This document shows positions 26,971 through 37,241 of a stretch of 64,000 nt of DNA, one piece after another. A model generated the notes under the pieces. That model made no database searches, had not been told where the DNA came from, and was given only the letters and a program-made list of their open reading frames with translations. Within the stretch, counting starts at the first letter, position 1; every line of letters starts with the position of its first letter. Origin of the DNA: Alteromonas sp. M12 (lineage in GTDB: Bacteria > Pseudomonadota > Gammaproteobacteria > Enterobacterales > Alteromonadaceae); contig NZ_CP144164.1 of assembly GCF_037478005.1 (NCBI RefSeq), positions 2,542,001 to 2,606,000 of the forward strand, read 5' to 3'. A program made the position numbers and the translations under genes.

Positions 26971-28650
26971 ATGAACAAACGTTACTCCAAACGCATAGTA
27001 AAAGCGCCAACAGGCAGCAATATAACCGCTAAAAGTTGGTTAACTGAAGCACCAATGCGGATGTTAATGAACAACTTAGATCCTGAGGTCGCAGAACATC
27101 CTCATGAGTTAGTAGTATATGGCGGCATTGGTCGCGCAGCACGAAACTGGCCGTGTTTTGATAAAATCGTAGAAGTGCTAAAACGGCTTAACGATGACGA
27201 AACTCTATTGGTGCAAAGTGGTAAACCTGTAGGCGTGTTTCCGACCCATAAAAATGCCCCTAGAGTACTCATCGCCAACTCAAATTTAGTACCTCACTGG
27301 GCGACTTGGGAACATTTCAATGAGTTAGATAAACAAGGTCTAATGATGTACGGGCAAATGACTGCTGGTTCTTGGATTTACATAGGTTCACAAGGCATAG
27401 TTCAAGGAACCTATGAAACATTTGTAAGTATCGCCAAGGCACACTTTAATGGACAAGCAGCAGGCAAATGGATTTTAACCGGTGGTTTAGGAGGAATGGG
27501 TGGAGCTCAACCTTTAGCGGCGACTATGGCAGGCTTTTCAATGTTAGCGGTAGACGTTGATGAAAGCCGCATAGATTTCCGCTTAAAAACCGGATACCTA
27601 GACAAAAAAGCCAAAAATTTGAATCATGGCTTAGCATTACTTCAGCAAGCGAAACAAAATGGTGAAGCCATCTCAATAGGATTATTGGGAAATGCCGCTG
27701 ACGTATTTAGTGAAATTGCTGAATCAGACAATATTCCCGATGTAGTCACCGATCAAACCAGTGCCCATGATCCTCTAAACGGTTACCTTCCACAGGGCTG
27801 GACACTTGATCAAGCTGCTAAAATACGTAAAAAAGATGAAAATAGAGTAGTTCTAGCTGCTAAAAAGTCAATGGCGGTACAAGTCAACGCAATGTTACGC
27901 TTACAAGCTAAGGGAGCAGCAACGCTAGATTATGGTAACAATATTCGTCAAATGGCATTTGAAACGGGAGTTGATAATGCATTTGATTTCCCAGGTTTTG
28001 TGCCCGCTTATATTCGACCACTATTTTGCCAAGGTATAGGTCCATTTCGGTGGGTCGCACTCTCTGGTGATCCTGAGGATATTTATAAAACTGACACCAA
28101 AGTAAAAGAACTGATCAGTGATGATCCTCACCTACATAATTGGTTAGATATGGCCAAACAGCGAATTCAATTTCAAGGTCTGCCCGCTAGAATTTGTTGG
28201 GTAGGTTTAGGACAACGACAAAAACTTGGTCTAGCTTTTAATCAAATGGTTCGCTCAGGTGAACTTTCCGCTCCCATTGTAATTGGCCGAGATCATTTGG
28301 ACTCTGGTTCTGTCGCATCCCCTAACCGTGAAACAGAGAGTATGTTAGACGGTTCAGACGCAGTATCAGATTGGCCCCTATTGAATGCAATGTTAAACAC
28401 GGCTAGTGGCGCGACTTGGGTAAGTTTGCATCATGGCGGCGGCGTTGGTATGGGATTTAGCCAGCATTCTGGGGTAGTCATAGTCTGTGACGGAACATCC
28501 GAGGCAGATGAGCGCATAGCAAGAGTATTGCTTAATGATCCAGCCACAGGAGTCATGCGCCATGCTGATGCCGGTTATGATATTGCAATTCAATGTGCAA
28601 AACAAAAAGGCTTAGATTTGCCTATGATAGAAGAGGCTAACCATGGCTAA
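26971..28650 (+). CDS. hutU: Urocanate hydratase
   Basis: 559 residues, the usual length. NAD-binding and active-site segments are [53 protein letters not shown] and [15 protein letters not shown], all characteristic of the family. It converts urocanate to 4-imidazolone-5-propionate. It overlaps hutH by 8 bp. Confidence 0.97.
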   Translation: MNKRYSKRIVKAPTGSNITAKSWLTEAPMRMLMNNLDPEVAEHPHELVVYGGIGRAARNWPCFDKIVEVLKRLNDDETLLVQSGKPVGVFPTHKNAPRVLIANSNLVPHWATWEHFNELDKQGLMMYGQMTAGSWIYIGSQGIVQGTYETFVSIAKAHFNGQAAGKWILTGGLGGMGGAQPLAATMAGFSMLAVDVDESRIDFRLKTGYLDKKAKNLNHGLALLQQAKQNGEAISIGLLGNAADVFSEIAESDNIPDVVTDQTSAHDPLNGYLPQGWTLDQAAKIRKKDENRVVLAAKKSMAVQVNAMLRLQAKGAATLDYGNNIRQMAFETGVDNAFDFPGFVPAYIRPLFCQGIGPFRWVALSGDPEDIYKTDTKVKELISDDPHLHNWLDMAKQRIQFQGLPARICWVGLGQRQKLGLAFNQMVRSGELSAPIVIGRDHLDSGSVASPNRETESMLDGSDAVSDWPLLNAMLNTASGATWVSLHHGGGVGMGFSQHSGVVIVCDGTSEADERIARVLLNDPATGVMRHADAGYDIAIQCAKQKGLDLPMIEEANHG

Positions 28651-30163
28651 AATCATCTTAAAACCAGGTCAGGTTAGTCTTGAACAATTAGCTAAGATTC
28701 ATCGCAAGCATGTTCCATTGGAGTTACATGAGTCTGCCATTGAAGGCATTAATGCCGCTGAAGAAACAGTGTTAAATACCATCGAAAAAGGCAAAACAGT
28801 TTACGGTATTAATACTGGATTCGGCTTACTTGCAAACACCAAAATTCCGCAACATGAATTAGAGGCATTACAACGCAGTATTGTCTTATCCCACGCTGCT
28901 GGTACAGGTAACTTCATGCCTGATAATACCGTTCGGTTAATGATGTTTCTAAAAATTAACTCATTAGCAAGGGGATTTTCAGGTATTCGATTAAGTGTCA
29001 TTAATGCCCTTATCACTCTATTTAATGCGCAAGTTTATCCAGCCATTCCAGAAAAAGGATCAGTTGGAGCGTCTGGCGATTTAGCACCATTAGCACATAT
29101 GAGTGCAGTGCTGCTTGGTGAAGGTGAAGCCTTTTTTCAAGGTCAAAAATACCCAGCTAAAAAGGCATTAAAAATCGCCAAGTTATCGAAGATTGCATTG
29201 GCACCAAAAGAAGGGCTTGCGCTGTTAAACGGAACACAAGCGTCAACCGCTTTTGCCCTGCAAGGTTTGTTTTATGCCGAAAACGCATTAAACAGTGCCA
29301 TTGCAATCGGCAGTTTAAGCGTGGAAGCCGCGTTGGGCTCGAGAGTGCCTTTTGACGAACGTATTCATGTTGTCCGTGGACATCAAGCGCAAACGGATAT
29401 CGCAGCGGCTTATAGACAACTATTGGCATCTTCCACTATAGGCAATTCCCACCAAGGCTGTAACAAAGTACAAGACCCCTACTCTTTGCGCTGTCAGCCT
29501 CAAGTAATGGGTGCCTGTTTAGCGCAAATACGATTTGCCGCGCAAACCCTGCTTGTTGAAGCGAATGGCGTATCAGACAACCCACTGGTGTTTGCAGATA
29601 GCGGAGATATTTTATCTGGCGGCAATTTTCATGCTGAAACGGTTGCTATGACCGCTGATATGTTAGCCATTGCATTGTGTGAAATAGGATCTTTGGCAGA
29701 ACGCAGAATGGCATTACTGATCGACAATAATCTTAGCGGTTTACCCCCATTTTTAGTTGAAAATGGCGGGGTCAATTCCGGCTTTATGATCGCCCAAGTC
29801 ACCTGTGCAGCGCTAGCTAGCGAAAATAAAACCTATGCTCATCCGGCGTCTATAGATTCACTGCCAACCTCTGCAAATCAAGAAGATCATGTATCCATGG
29901 CTACTTTTGCTGCCCGTCGATTAAGAGATATCTATGATAATGTGGCGGGAATATTAGCCATTGAGTGGCTTGCAGCAAGCCAAGGCGTGGACTTTAGAGC
30001 GCCTTTGACATCCAGTACTCAACTCGAAAAAGTTAAGCGTTTACTGCGTTCAAAAGTACCTTTTTACGATAAAGATAGATATTTTTCACCTGATATTGAG
30101 AATGCAAAAACTCTCATTCGCAGTCACGCACTTTCAGATCTCGTCCAATTAAAACTGCTGTAA
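28643..30163 (+). CDS. hutH: Histidine ammonia-lyase
   Basis: 506 residues. The Ala-Ser-Gly MIO cofactor triad is in [14 protein letters not shown] (about residues 138-151). Other family signatures are [23 protein letters not shown] and [10 protein letters not shown]. It deaminates histidine to urocanate, the HutC inducer. It ends the rightward hut operon; the hairpin at 30238-30258 follows. Confidence 0.97.
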   Translation: MAKIILKPGQVSLEQLAKIHRKHVPLELHESAIEGINAAEETVLNTIEKGKTVYGINTGFGLLANTKIPQHELEALQRSIVLSHAAGTGNFMPDNTVRLMMFLKINSLARGFSGIRLSVINALITLFNAQVYPAIPEKGSVGASGDLAPLAHMSAVLLGEGEAFFQGQKYPAKKALKIAKLSKIALAPKEGLALLNGTQASTAFALQGLFYAENALNSAIAIGSLSVEAALGSRVPFDERIHVVRGHQAQTDIAAAYRQLLASSTIGNSHQGCNKVQDPYSLRCQPQVMGACLAQIRFAAQTLLVEANGVSDNPLVFADSGDILSGGNFHAETVAMTADMLAIALCEIGSLAERRMALLIDNNLSGLPPFLVENGGVNSGFMIAQVTCAALASENKTYAHPASIDSLPTSANQEDHVSMATFAARRLRDIYDNVAGILAIEWLAASQGVDFRAPLTSSTQLEKVKRLLRSKVPFYDKDRYFSPDIENAKTLIRSHALSDLVQLKLL

Positions 30164-30229
30164 AAAGGCAACATTAATTTAGGCACATTGGGATGATATA
30201 AGCTTCAACTGCAAAAGTGAGATTACAGA

Positions 30230-30258
30230 CAAAAAAAAGACCAAGTTAAACTTGGTCT
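30230..30258 (-). terminator. Hairpin terminator, mainly for the leftward secreted-protein gene
   Basis: AGACCAAGTT-A-AACTTGGTCT (30238-30258) is flanked on the left by eight A residues (30230-30237). On the minus strand this is a stem followed by a T8 run, a standard Rho-independent terminator after the gene ending at 30280. It may also act on hutH transcripts, although the plus-strand T run is weak. Confidence 0.8.
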
Positions 30259-30279
30259 CTTATATTCTCACAAATACAC

Positions 30280-31194
30280 TTAGCTACGACGTCTCAACCG
30301 CATCATTAAACCTAGTCCACTGAGCAATAAAAAAACGCCTAGAGGTTCATCGACGTTGGTAGTCGGTGGATTATTCACTCCACCGTCGTTGTCAGTATAA
30401 ATACCAGTTAAGTTACTTAAGAATACGCCACTGTCATAAACGCTGTCTGACGTATCAGCGATAGCAATTTTAATGGTATGCTGAGTTAAACTTTCATCAA
30501 CCAGACCGATTAGATTTAAGTTCTGACTAAATCCATCATACTCTATATCGAATAATCCTGTTGTATTATCCAAGAAGTTACTCGCATTAGCTCCTTCAAC
30601 AAACGACACTAAACTTGAATCTGGAAAAAACGCATAGTTGGTTCCATCTACAAATACACCGAACACATCAGTGACTCCCTGATCTGGGAATTCATCACTA
30701 CCGAATATGAAATCTAGAGATATAGCGTTAAAACCTGCGCCCAACATGAAATCAAATTCTATATAATTGACATCATTGGTTATTGATGATGGCGCACCCG
30801 CATCATTCAAAATTGCGGTTAAGTCTGCATCACCTCCGGTTCCTGGAGTGAAAGGGTCAAAACTTGTTTCTGTGTTAAGACTAGGTATGTTCGCTGTACC
30901 ACTGGTTAATACTGCACCTTCTCCCATACTGACAGTTGAAGAGCCATCAGTAATATTAACACCGGAAAAAATACCAGACTGGGCAGAGTTACTGCTGAAA
31001 CCATCACCAATTGCCCCTACAAAGGTTTCACTACCTGCAATTACACTTACACCACCACCGGAAACAACCAAAGAACTGGTAATGTCAGAGATAGCGTCAT
31101 CGCCAGTTTCAATTAAATCCAGTCCTAACAATCCTGCGTTAGCACTAAAAGAGGAGACGAAGAATAGCGAAATGCCAAGGTTTTTTATTTTCAT
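30280..31194 (-). CDS. Secreted choice-of-anchor-L-type protein with C-terminal sorting tail
   Basis: 304 residues. The signal peptide is residues 1-20 with SANA cleavage. The body is rich in S, G, D and T, with the features of the choice-of-anchor L domain: GDDAISDITSSLV, NYIEFDF, LDFIFGSDEF and DVFGVFVDG. The C-terminus has a DEPLGVF hydrophobic helix and a MRLRRRS basic end, like PEP-CTERM sorting signals but with DEP in place of PEP. It is probably an extracellular or matrix protein processed by an exosortase-like system. ATG at 31194 is chosen because AAGGA lies 8 nt ahead; a TTG at 31212 is rejected. Confidence 0.75.
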   Translation of the reverse strand: MKIKNLGISLFFVSSFSANAGLLGLDLIETGDDAISDITSSLVVSGGGVSVIAGSETFVGAIGDGFSSNSAQSGIFSGVNITDGSSTVSMGEGAVLTSGTANIPSLNTETSFDPFTPGTGGDADLTAILNDAGAPSSITNDVNYIEFDFMLGAGFNAISLDFIFGSDEFPDQGVTDVFGVFVDGTNYAFFPDSSLVSFVEGANASNFLDNTTGLFDIEYDGFSQNLNLIGLVDESLTQHTIKIAIADTSDSVYDSGVFLSNLTGIYTDNDGGVNNPPTTNVDEPLGVFLLLSGLGLMMRLRRRS

Positions 31195-31482
31195 TAGATT
31201 AATCCTTATCAAATGTAAACATGTTTTATCTTAAAACCCAATGATACCTCTACTCCTTGAGTTTTGTTCATTTTATGAGCAAGCATAACATAGGCCAAAA
31301 TATTTATCTTTGTAAAAACAAAAACATAAAAACAAGCAGGTTGCTTAAAGGAGTGGATGTGTAAATTTATTTGACAGAAAATTGTGACAGAAAAAACTGA
31401 ATAAGAGGTATAAGAAAAAGATTACAAGTTAACAATTTATGCCTGCCTTATTCGGCAGACATAAATATAAATAATGTAACGC

Positions 31483-31863
31483 TTAGCCCATGCGCTTCAA
31501 AGCACAGAGTTTATTTCCTGCTGGATCTTTCAAATAAGCTAAATACATGTCACCTGAAGGAGATTTGCGGATCCCAGGAGGATCTTCACAGTCAGTACCA
31601 CCATTTGCCAAACCAGCAGCATGCCAAGCATTTCCTTGTTCTGGACTATCTACTGAAAAACCAATAGTACTGCCATTACCATGACTTGCAGGCTCACCAT
31701 TAATTGGTTTAGTAATTGCGAAAATACCAGTATCAGTTATATAAAAACAGCGACCTTTAGGGTCAATGACACCAGGTTTGCAACCTAACTCAGCGAAAGT
31801 AGCATCATAAAACGCTTTCGACTCTTCTATGCTATTTGCACCTAACATAATGTGACTAAACAT
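31483..31863 (-). CDS. VOC-superfamily (glyoxalase-like) protein
   Basis: 126 residues with the two beta-alpha-beta-beta-beta modules of the vicinal-oxygen-chelate fold. HIMLGANSIEESKAFYDA, the mid segment HGNGSTIGFSV and the late DMYLAYLKDPAGNKLCAL are typical of the lactoylglutathione-lyase-related group. A metal His at position 4 is seen; other ligands are uncertain. Substrate unknown. GGAG lies 6-7 nt before the ATG. Single gene. Confidence 0.85.
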   Translation of the reverse strand: MFSHIMLGANSIEESKAFYDATFAELGCKPGVIDPKGRCFYITDTGIFAITKPINGEPASHGNGSTIGFSVDSPEQGNAWHAAGLANGGTDCEDPPGIRKSPSGDMYLAYLKDPAGNKLCALKRMG

Positions 31864-31992
31864 AACTTTACTCCGTTAAATCATTTTCTGAACGAATAGA
31901 TTACCGTGAAAAACACCAATAATCTATTCGTAATCTCAGCTTTAATTTGCGCTATACGTTTTTATTTAAACTTAGTCATTGTTAAACGTATT

Positions 31993-34900
31993 TTATTCGT
32001 CTGCTTCAGAATTGACCTTCTTTTTGTCATCCTGTTGTGGTTCAAACTGTTCATTCGCACTAGAGCGAACCGTTAATAACATACTCAGAGCAGACACAAT
32101 AAATGCTGTGGTTTTTTGTGGTGATAGAGTGTAAAAATAATCCCATGCCTGACTCTTATAATCGGTATAACTATCTACTCTATCGGGATATTTGTCGATA
32201 TAAGCTAGTTTGACAGCGTGACCGATAGTAGCATCAACAATAATCGGCTCATCGATTTTCAAACTTGAATTTTGTTCAAAAAAGCTTGCCATTGCATTTA
32301 ATGATTCAATGGTTAATTGGCGATATTCTGCGGCATGAATATTATTCAACAGGTGTTCTGTTATCAGCGCAAAGGCTGTTTCTCCAGGAGTCATATCACT
32401 CAATACAATACCGCTATCAATGCGATTCCTGCGGTCCATCTTATTACCAATCACTAGCCCTGGCGTATGGTGTAAAATTTGCCAAATCTGTTGATTGAAA
32501 GATGCAGAACGACGGTCAATAATCCCCTGATGTTGTCGCCACACTAACCAGCCATCTTTGGGCGTAGAAAGTTGTTCAAGCCCTAAGTTTTGCTGCCAGT
32601 TTAGTTTTTCGGAAATACCTTTAGCATGCAATTTTTCCATTTTTTGCGGTAAATCAGAGAGTGATTGATAATCTTCTAATACCGCTTCCAAGCGTTCCTG
32701 AATGACCGACGGTGCCATGGCCATCAAACTTTCGTACGCTTCATCGGTAGCTAACTTCTGTGAACGCGCAATTTGGCTGGTAAGCAATATAATTAGGTGA
32801 CTGACACGGATCGTCATTAATTCTCTGAATAATTCGGGACGTGCTTTAATTAACAATCCAAGGCATAACAACACTTCTTGGGTTAAAATTTGGTCGCGCA
32901 CATCATCACGGCAATAATGATGAATTTTTGCTAATAACTCGTCATCAGTTAAAGGCCTAGATATAAGCGATTCGTCGGTATAAGAACGCCCAACTTGAAT
33001 GTTTTTCTGAGCAACCAGGATTGCGCTTACCACTAAGCCAAGATCACCATCTACTTTTTCTAATAAGCCTGCTGCATGGCGCAAAACAGACCAAAGCCGT
33101 AAGCGCCCTGCTTCACTATAAACCTCTTCAAGCGCGTCTGTTAATCGATAACAGGTATCACTGTAGGTAATGGTTGAATCCAACCCTTGAAGTTTTACCA
33201 ATACCGATAAAATTTCGACTTGTTCAAATAAATTATCTGAGGCGGCCAATCTATCTGCTAGCAATTGCGTATCAGTGATAAAGGAGATTTCAACTTCTTC
33301 ACTTTGTGTTAAAGGTGCATTGGAGCCGCTAGAGATTAATGTAGTTCTAAATGGCGTAACACTAATGGATATTTCATTTGGTAACGCATAGCCATTCAAA
33401 TCATCAAAACGCTCAATTGCCGCTGTAGGAGTGAGTTGCGCCATTTTGCCCATTTTCACAGGAATACCGTCTACGTAACCGGAATCAATCTTTTTTATCA
33501 GTTCGAAAAAGGAAGTTCTGTCAGCATCTAACATTTGACGAGTTAACATAACGGTCACGGTAGGTCTGCCTGTTTCCGTCCAATTTCGATGCAAATAACT
33601 CAACTCACTTTTGAAGCGTCGAACCATAAAATCGATGTCATAGCTTAAAAAGAACGCTTGTTGAATAAAAGATGGGGTTAAGCAAACAAAACGTGATTTG
33701 CCTAATACATACACTCGGCTTGTGGTTAAACTTTTGGGGATCCTAAAAGAGCGCCCAGTTAATCCTAACGACTGATTCGCACCGACTTGCGAATACATAG
33801 TTGCAATGTCTTCTGGTCGACAAACCTTAACCGGTGAAATATCGCTGATCGTTTCTGTCATTAGTCCACTGCCTGCCAATTCAGATTGCAGTGCTTCGTC
33901 TTCAGCCAAAAATACTAGTTGAACAACTGGTTGTTTGACAGGTTTAACATGTCGACGTCCGATCGGATCTAAGTCACCCGGACGTAACAGTCCATCTTCC
34001 AACATCGCGCCTAATAAGAATAAACTCTGAGCCCAAACAAGAGGCACGTTCTCGTTTGGCAAACGATCTTGCGAATGTGGAGTTTCTCGCTCTTTATCAA
34101 TGGATTCTAAAGGCACATAATACAATTCGGGAAGCAGTAGATGACCTTCTTGCTCAACCATCACCGAGTCTAAACGATTTCGATAATGCTCCACTTGCTC
34201 TCTGTCATCTCTAAAAATGGCGTCTAAATACAAATAGGCATAAAACAAAGGCCACTCTGACTCAATGTTTTCAAATTGTTTTAGCTCTTGTTCTTCATAG
34301 TGAAGACGACCTTCATCTTCTAACACGGTTTGGTGGCCGTCACGTAGGAAACGTTTTAACCCATATCTACCTTCAAGTTTACCAATGATATCGTTCCGTA
34401 CCTTATCCGAAAGCGTTTGATTTGGAACCGCAAACGCCGGAAAGCCGACAACACTCAACAAAGCTGCATCTATTTCTTTGGTAATGGACTCCCTTGGCAA
34501 CATAGCACTTAGCGTAATATTGGCTTGAGCGATATTATCCGGTACAACGTGAATAACAGAATTTTGTGAGCCCTTAGCGCCAAATAAATTAAATCCTGAT
34601 AATGCTTCCAACGCGGCTTTGGCCATGCCTAACGAACTTGCGTTTAGCTCAACATGTCCGCTGTTAGATTTAGCCCCACGCTCCCAAATACCAAAATCTG
34701 GTGTGCGATAAGCGCGTTCAATGTAGAACACCAAGTTCTGAATGAAATCAACTTCTTCATCGCTCCAAATTAACTCTAATCCAGATGCGATCATTTGCGT
34801 TAGTGTCAGCAAAAATACAGAGGTCGCATCAATTTGCAAATGTCCCCATTCATGGTCTGCCACTACATTGTCGCCGGTCGCGGTATCATATTTTGCATGC

Positions 34901-35241
34901 AGGGAATCATCTGGACTACGGCTTTTTTTGAAGGCTTCGACTTTAGCTGACTGACTCATCATTGACCGTAACAAACCACGCATTAATTTTACCGTGCGCT
35001 GTTGAAGCTCAAATCCACGCCCTCCATCATCATCCAATTGGCGATATGCTAACGCTAGTCCCCAAACCGCTAAAATACTGTAAACATTATCCCTTACCCA
35101 CGCATCTTGATAATTACCATGATTTGTTATCGCAGTACTAGCCGGCAATAACCCCGATATAGGGTGCTGTTTGTCAATTATGACCGCCTTAATTTGCTGA
35201 TAATATTTATCTAGGCTGATTCTTAAGTTAATGTCTTGCAT
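31993..35241 (-). CDS. Phosphorylase-kinase alpha/beta-like GH15 protein
   Basis: 1082 residues, collinear by eye with eukaryotic phosphorylase kinase regulatory subunits (about 1090-1240). The GH15 glucoamylase-like domain is at about residues 10-440. Shared segments include YQDAWVRDNVYSILAVWGL, VKLMRGLL, DSLHAKYDT, GHLQIDATSV, FIQNLVFYIE, DFGIWERG, ELNASSLGMAKAALEAL, FPAFAV and EWPLFYAYLY. The C-terminal half keeps MTPGE and EYRQL, so similarity runs to the end. The WE of GIWERG matches the general-acid site of GH15 enzymes. It is cytoplasmic, with no signal peptide. No kinase catalytic partner is nearby. It may be a glucan hydrolase or carbohydrate sensor. ATG at 35241 has AGGA 6 nt upstream; a GTG at 35256 is rejected. 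Confidence 0.85.
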   Translation of the reverse strand: MQDINLRISLDKYYQQIKAVIIDKQHPISGLLPASTAITNHGNYQDAWVRDNVYSILAVWGLALAYRQLDDDGGRGFELQQRTVKLMRGLLRSMMSQSAKVEAFKKSRSPDDSLHAKYDTATGDNVVADHEWGHLQIDATSVFLLTLTQMIASGLELIWSDEEVDFIQNLVFYIERAYRTPDFGIWERGAKSNSGHVELNASSLGMAKAALEALSGFNLFGAKGSQNSVIHVVPDNIAQANITLSAMLPRESITKEIDAALLSVVGFPAFAVPNQTLSDKVRNDIIGKLEGRYGLKRFLRDGHQTVLEDEGRLHYEEQELKQFENIESEWPLFYAYLYLDAIFRDDREQVEHYRNRLDSVMVEQEGHLLLPELYYVPLESIDKERETPHSQDRLPNENVPLVWAQSLFLLGAMLEDGLLRPGDLDPIGRRHVKPVKQPVVQLVFLAEDEALQSELAGSGLMTETISDISPVKVCRPEDIATMYSQVGANQSLGLTGRSFRIPKSLTTSRVYVLGKSRFVCLTPSFIQQAFFLSYDIDFMVRRFKSELSYLHRNWTETGRPTVTVMLTRQMLDADRTSFFELIKKIDSGYVDGIPVKMGKMAQLTPTAAIERFDDLNGYALPNEISISVTPFRTTLISSGSNAPLTQSEEVEISFITDTQLLADRLAASDNLFEQVEILSVLVKLQGLDSTITYSDTCYRLTDALEEVYSEAGRLRLWSVLRHAAGLLEKVDGDLGLVVSAILVAQKNIQVGRSYTDESLISRPLTDDELLAKIHHYCRDDVRDQILTQEVLLCLGLLIKARPELFRELMTIRVSHLIILLTSQIARSQKLATDEAYESLMAMAPSVIQERLEAVLEDYQSLSDLPQKMEKLHAKGISEKLNWQQNLGLEQLSTPKDGWLVWRQHQGIIDRRSASFNQQIWQILHHTPGLVIGNKMDRRNRIDSGIVLSDMTPGETAFALITEHLLNNIHAAEYRQLTIESLNAMASFFEQNSSLKIDEPIIVDATIGHAVKLAYIDKYPDRVDSYTDYKSQAWDYFYTLSPQKTTAFIVSALSMLLTVRSSANEQFEPQQDDKKKVNSEADE

Positions 35242-35256
35242 AGTCGTTCCTATCAC

Positions 35257-35807
35257 TGTGGAAAAGAGATGCTGAAAATGTGCATCTTGAAAAAGTTAAT
35301 CACATTATGCTTTTAGTACGATCGATAAATTACCACCGTGATTTCAAAAATGAGTTACGTCTTTAACTACTTGTTTTACTACTTAGGGCCATAACAGTAC
35401 TTAGCTTAATATAAAGTTAGCGAGCAAGGTTCACGCCAATCATAGCTGCACAAGTTATTTAGCATACAAGTTTCAATTCAATTAAGCGCAAAACTTCAAA
35501 TAACCTAATTTGCCTACGCTTAAGTTAGTCATTTGCATGCTTAATTCAAACTAAATCGATTAAGTAAAGCATATAATAAGGCTCAGATAAACCGCTATCA
35601 ATAGTTTAATGCACACATTGTGTGCATTAAACTTATACAACTCATTACATCTTAAGATCTAAAAAGATGGTTTTATCCGTCTTGGGAACCGCTGTGAAAA
35701 CACCATTTGAAGGTTTCGTTGTACATATGATTTTTAGGCGTTCTGTTTGTACCGCCTAATCCGACTGTCTGTGCCCTCTCCTCCTGCGCTTACACGAAAC
35801 AGAAAAC
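35257..35807. other. 551-bp gene-free region between yihY and the phosphorylase-kinase-like gene
   Basis: No supported gene is visible on either strand. It is AT-rich and holds a perfect 29-bp palindrome (35604-35632, listed separately). It is the likely leader and promoter region of the leftward phosphorylase-kinase-like gene. Confidence 0.6.
35604..35632. promoter_or_regulatory. Perfect 29-bp palindrome, probable operator
   Basis: Two 14-bp arms (GTTTAATGCACACA and its exact complement) flank one central T. No T run follows on either side, so a terminator is unlikely. It lies about 360 bp upstream of the leftward phosphorylase-kinase-like gene, so operator function is favoured. Confidence 0.45.
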
Positions 35808-36704
35808 CTACGACATTATTCGTTTATCGATTCGTACTGCAGTATTACGCGGCACTATAGATTTGCCTCTAGCCTCCAAATGAACACGGGTAAATGCAGC
35901 CCCGAATAGCAAGATTAGCGACGAATAATAAACCCAAAGTAAAATTATCACCACTGAACCAGCCGCACCATAGGCAGACGCGGTTGCGGTATAAGCCAGA
36001 TAAGCTGCAATCCCATAACGGCCTAATGAAAACAATATCGCGGTGACCAGAGCACCCGCCATAACATCTTTCCAACTGAGTTTGACATCTGGCAGTACTT
36101 TAAAAATAGTCGCAAACAACAGTGCGATCATCGCCAATGAAACGATAAACTCAGCGCTTCCGAGTAACATTTCAACGAATGGTAGAAACTCAGCGGTGTA
36201 ATTAAGCACGGCTCGCAAAGCTACACCAAGTAGCAAAGACACAAGCAATACAAAACCGATTGATAGCACCACCATTAATGAAAATAATCGTTTTTTGGCT
36301 AGCAAAAACAAACCGTTGCGATCAGGACTCGCGGTTACCCCCCATATTGAATTTAGAGAATACTGCATTTGACCAAATACCGTGGTTGCACCTAACATCA
36401 ATGCTCCAACCCCCAGTAAAGTTGGTAATATTCCTGAAGCTTCTATTCGAGATTGGCTTACCGCACGTTCAACTACAGCAGCAGCCTCTTTGCCCATGAT
36501 GTCAGCAAACTGAGCGACTATTTGCCCTTGAGCGGCGTCTTCCCCTAAAACTAGGCCAATCACAGTGACTGCAATAATGACAATAGGCGCTAACGAAAAC
36601 AGTGTGTAAAAAGCTAGAGCCCCAGCATAACTGAAGGCATTTTCATCCAACCACAGCTTACCTGTATCCCGTAAAATATTTTTCCAATAGTGCACAAAGT
36701 GCAT
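35808..36704 (-). CDS. yihY: YihY/BrkB-family inner-membrane protein
   Basis: 298 residues with about six transmembrane helices. Family features are FSYAGALAFYTLFSLAPI near residues 23-40, MQYSLNSIWGV, LPDVKLSWKDVMAGAL and the late VIILLWVYYSSLILLFGA. This family was once called ribonuclease BN by mistake; it has no catalytic motif and its role is unknown. AGGA lies 6 nt before the ATG. No terminator is clear between it and the 551-bp gap downstream. Confidence 0.9.
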   Translation of the reverse strand: MHFVHYWKNILRDTGKLWLDENAFSYAGALAFYTLFSLAPIVIIAVTVIGLVLGEDAAQGQIVAQFADIMGKEAAAVVERAVSQSRIEASGILPTLLGVGALMLGATTVFGQMQYSLNSIWGVTASPDRNGLFLLAKKRLFSLMVVLSIGFVLLVSLLLGVALRAVLNYTAEFLPFVEMLLGSAEFIVSLAMIALLFATIFKVLPDVKLSWKDVMAGALVTAILFSLGRYGIAAYLAYTATASAYGAAGSVVIILLWVYYSSLILLFGAAFTRVHLEARGKSIVPRNTAVRIDKRIMS

Positions 36705-36805
36705 CGTAATCCTACTCCATTAATGAGGTCGAACAGATAACAGGTTATTCAGTTATCGTTACGTCTGAAATAAAAGAAAGCAGAGTAAAACACATCCCTG
36801 ATCTA

Positions 36806-37120
36806 ATCAATTAACAATCGCGGGGCTAAAGCTACCACCTACAAAAACCGTAGCAAGGCTTTCAGGCCATAAACATCAATTAACAATCACGGGGCTAAAG
36901 CCACCGCATATAAAAACCGTAGCATGGCCTTTAGGCCATGGGCATCAATTAACAATCACGAGGTTAAAGCAACCGCATACAAAAACCGTAGCATGGCCTT
37001 TAGGCCATGGGCATCAATTAACAATCACGAGGTTAAAGCAACCGCATACAAAAACCATAGCATGGCCTTTAGGCCATGGACATCAATTAACAATCGCGGG
37101 GCTAAAGCCACCACCGACAA
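36806..37120 (-). repeat. Tandem palindromic repeat array A, 69-bp period
   Basis: Four full units and a partial fifth start at 36806, 36875, 36944, 37013 and 37082, exactly 69 bp apart. Each unit has two short palindromes, a GGCTAAAGCC-like one and ATGGCCTTTAGGCCAT, with an ATCAATTAACAATC linker. The first unit is the most diverged. The sequence is the reverse complement of array B at 41050-41570, so strand minus is used here. The array begins about 120 bp beyond the tRNA-Leu 3' end. The reading frame it creates is spurious. Confidence 0.9.
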
Positions 37121-37223
37121 AACCAACTGATATGGCTAACTGTTGAACTGGAAATTTTAATACACAGCGACTGTTAAAGTCCGCGCATATTGAAGTATGA
37201 AATAAATGAAGAAGTATTGCTGA

Positions 37224-37241
37224 ATTCTCTAAAAAGAGAAT
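37224..37241 (-). terminator. Short hairpin at the 3' end of the tRNA operon
   Basis: ATTCTCT-AAAA-AGAGAAT is a perfect 7-bp stem directly after the encoded CCA of tRNA-Leu. The T run is weak, so termination or 3'-end processing is possible. Confidence 0.5.

Noticed and set aside
30767..31234. 155-residue frame opposite the choice-of-anchor gene
   Set aside because: It is a shadow frame over a low-complexity secreted protein, with no ribosome binding site.
31437..31464. Hairpin TTATG-C-CTGCC...GGCAG-A-CATAA after the VOC gene
   Set aside because: It has a mismatch and no T run, so I cannot support a terminator call, although weak termination is possible.
35665..35757. Short 30-residue frame in the 551-bp gap
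   Set aside because: No clear ribosome binding site, and its composition gives no sign of coding.
36924..37130. 68-residue plus-strand frame with a 23-residue repeat
   Set aside because: It is only the 69-bp repeat array A read in a frame divisible by three; no ribosome binding site and no family.
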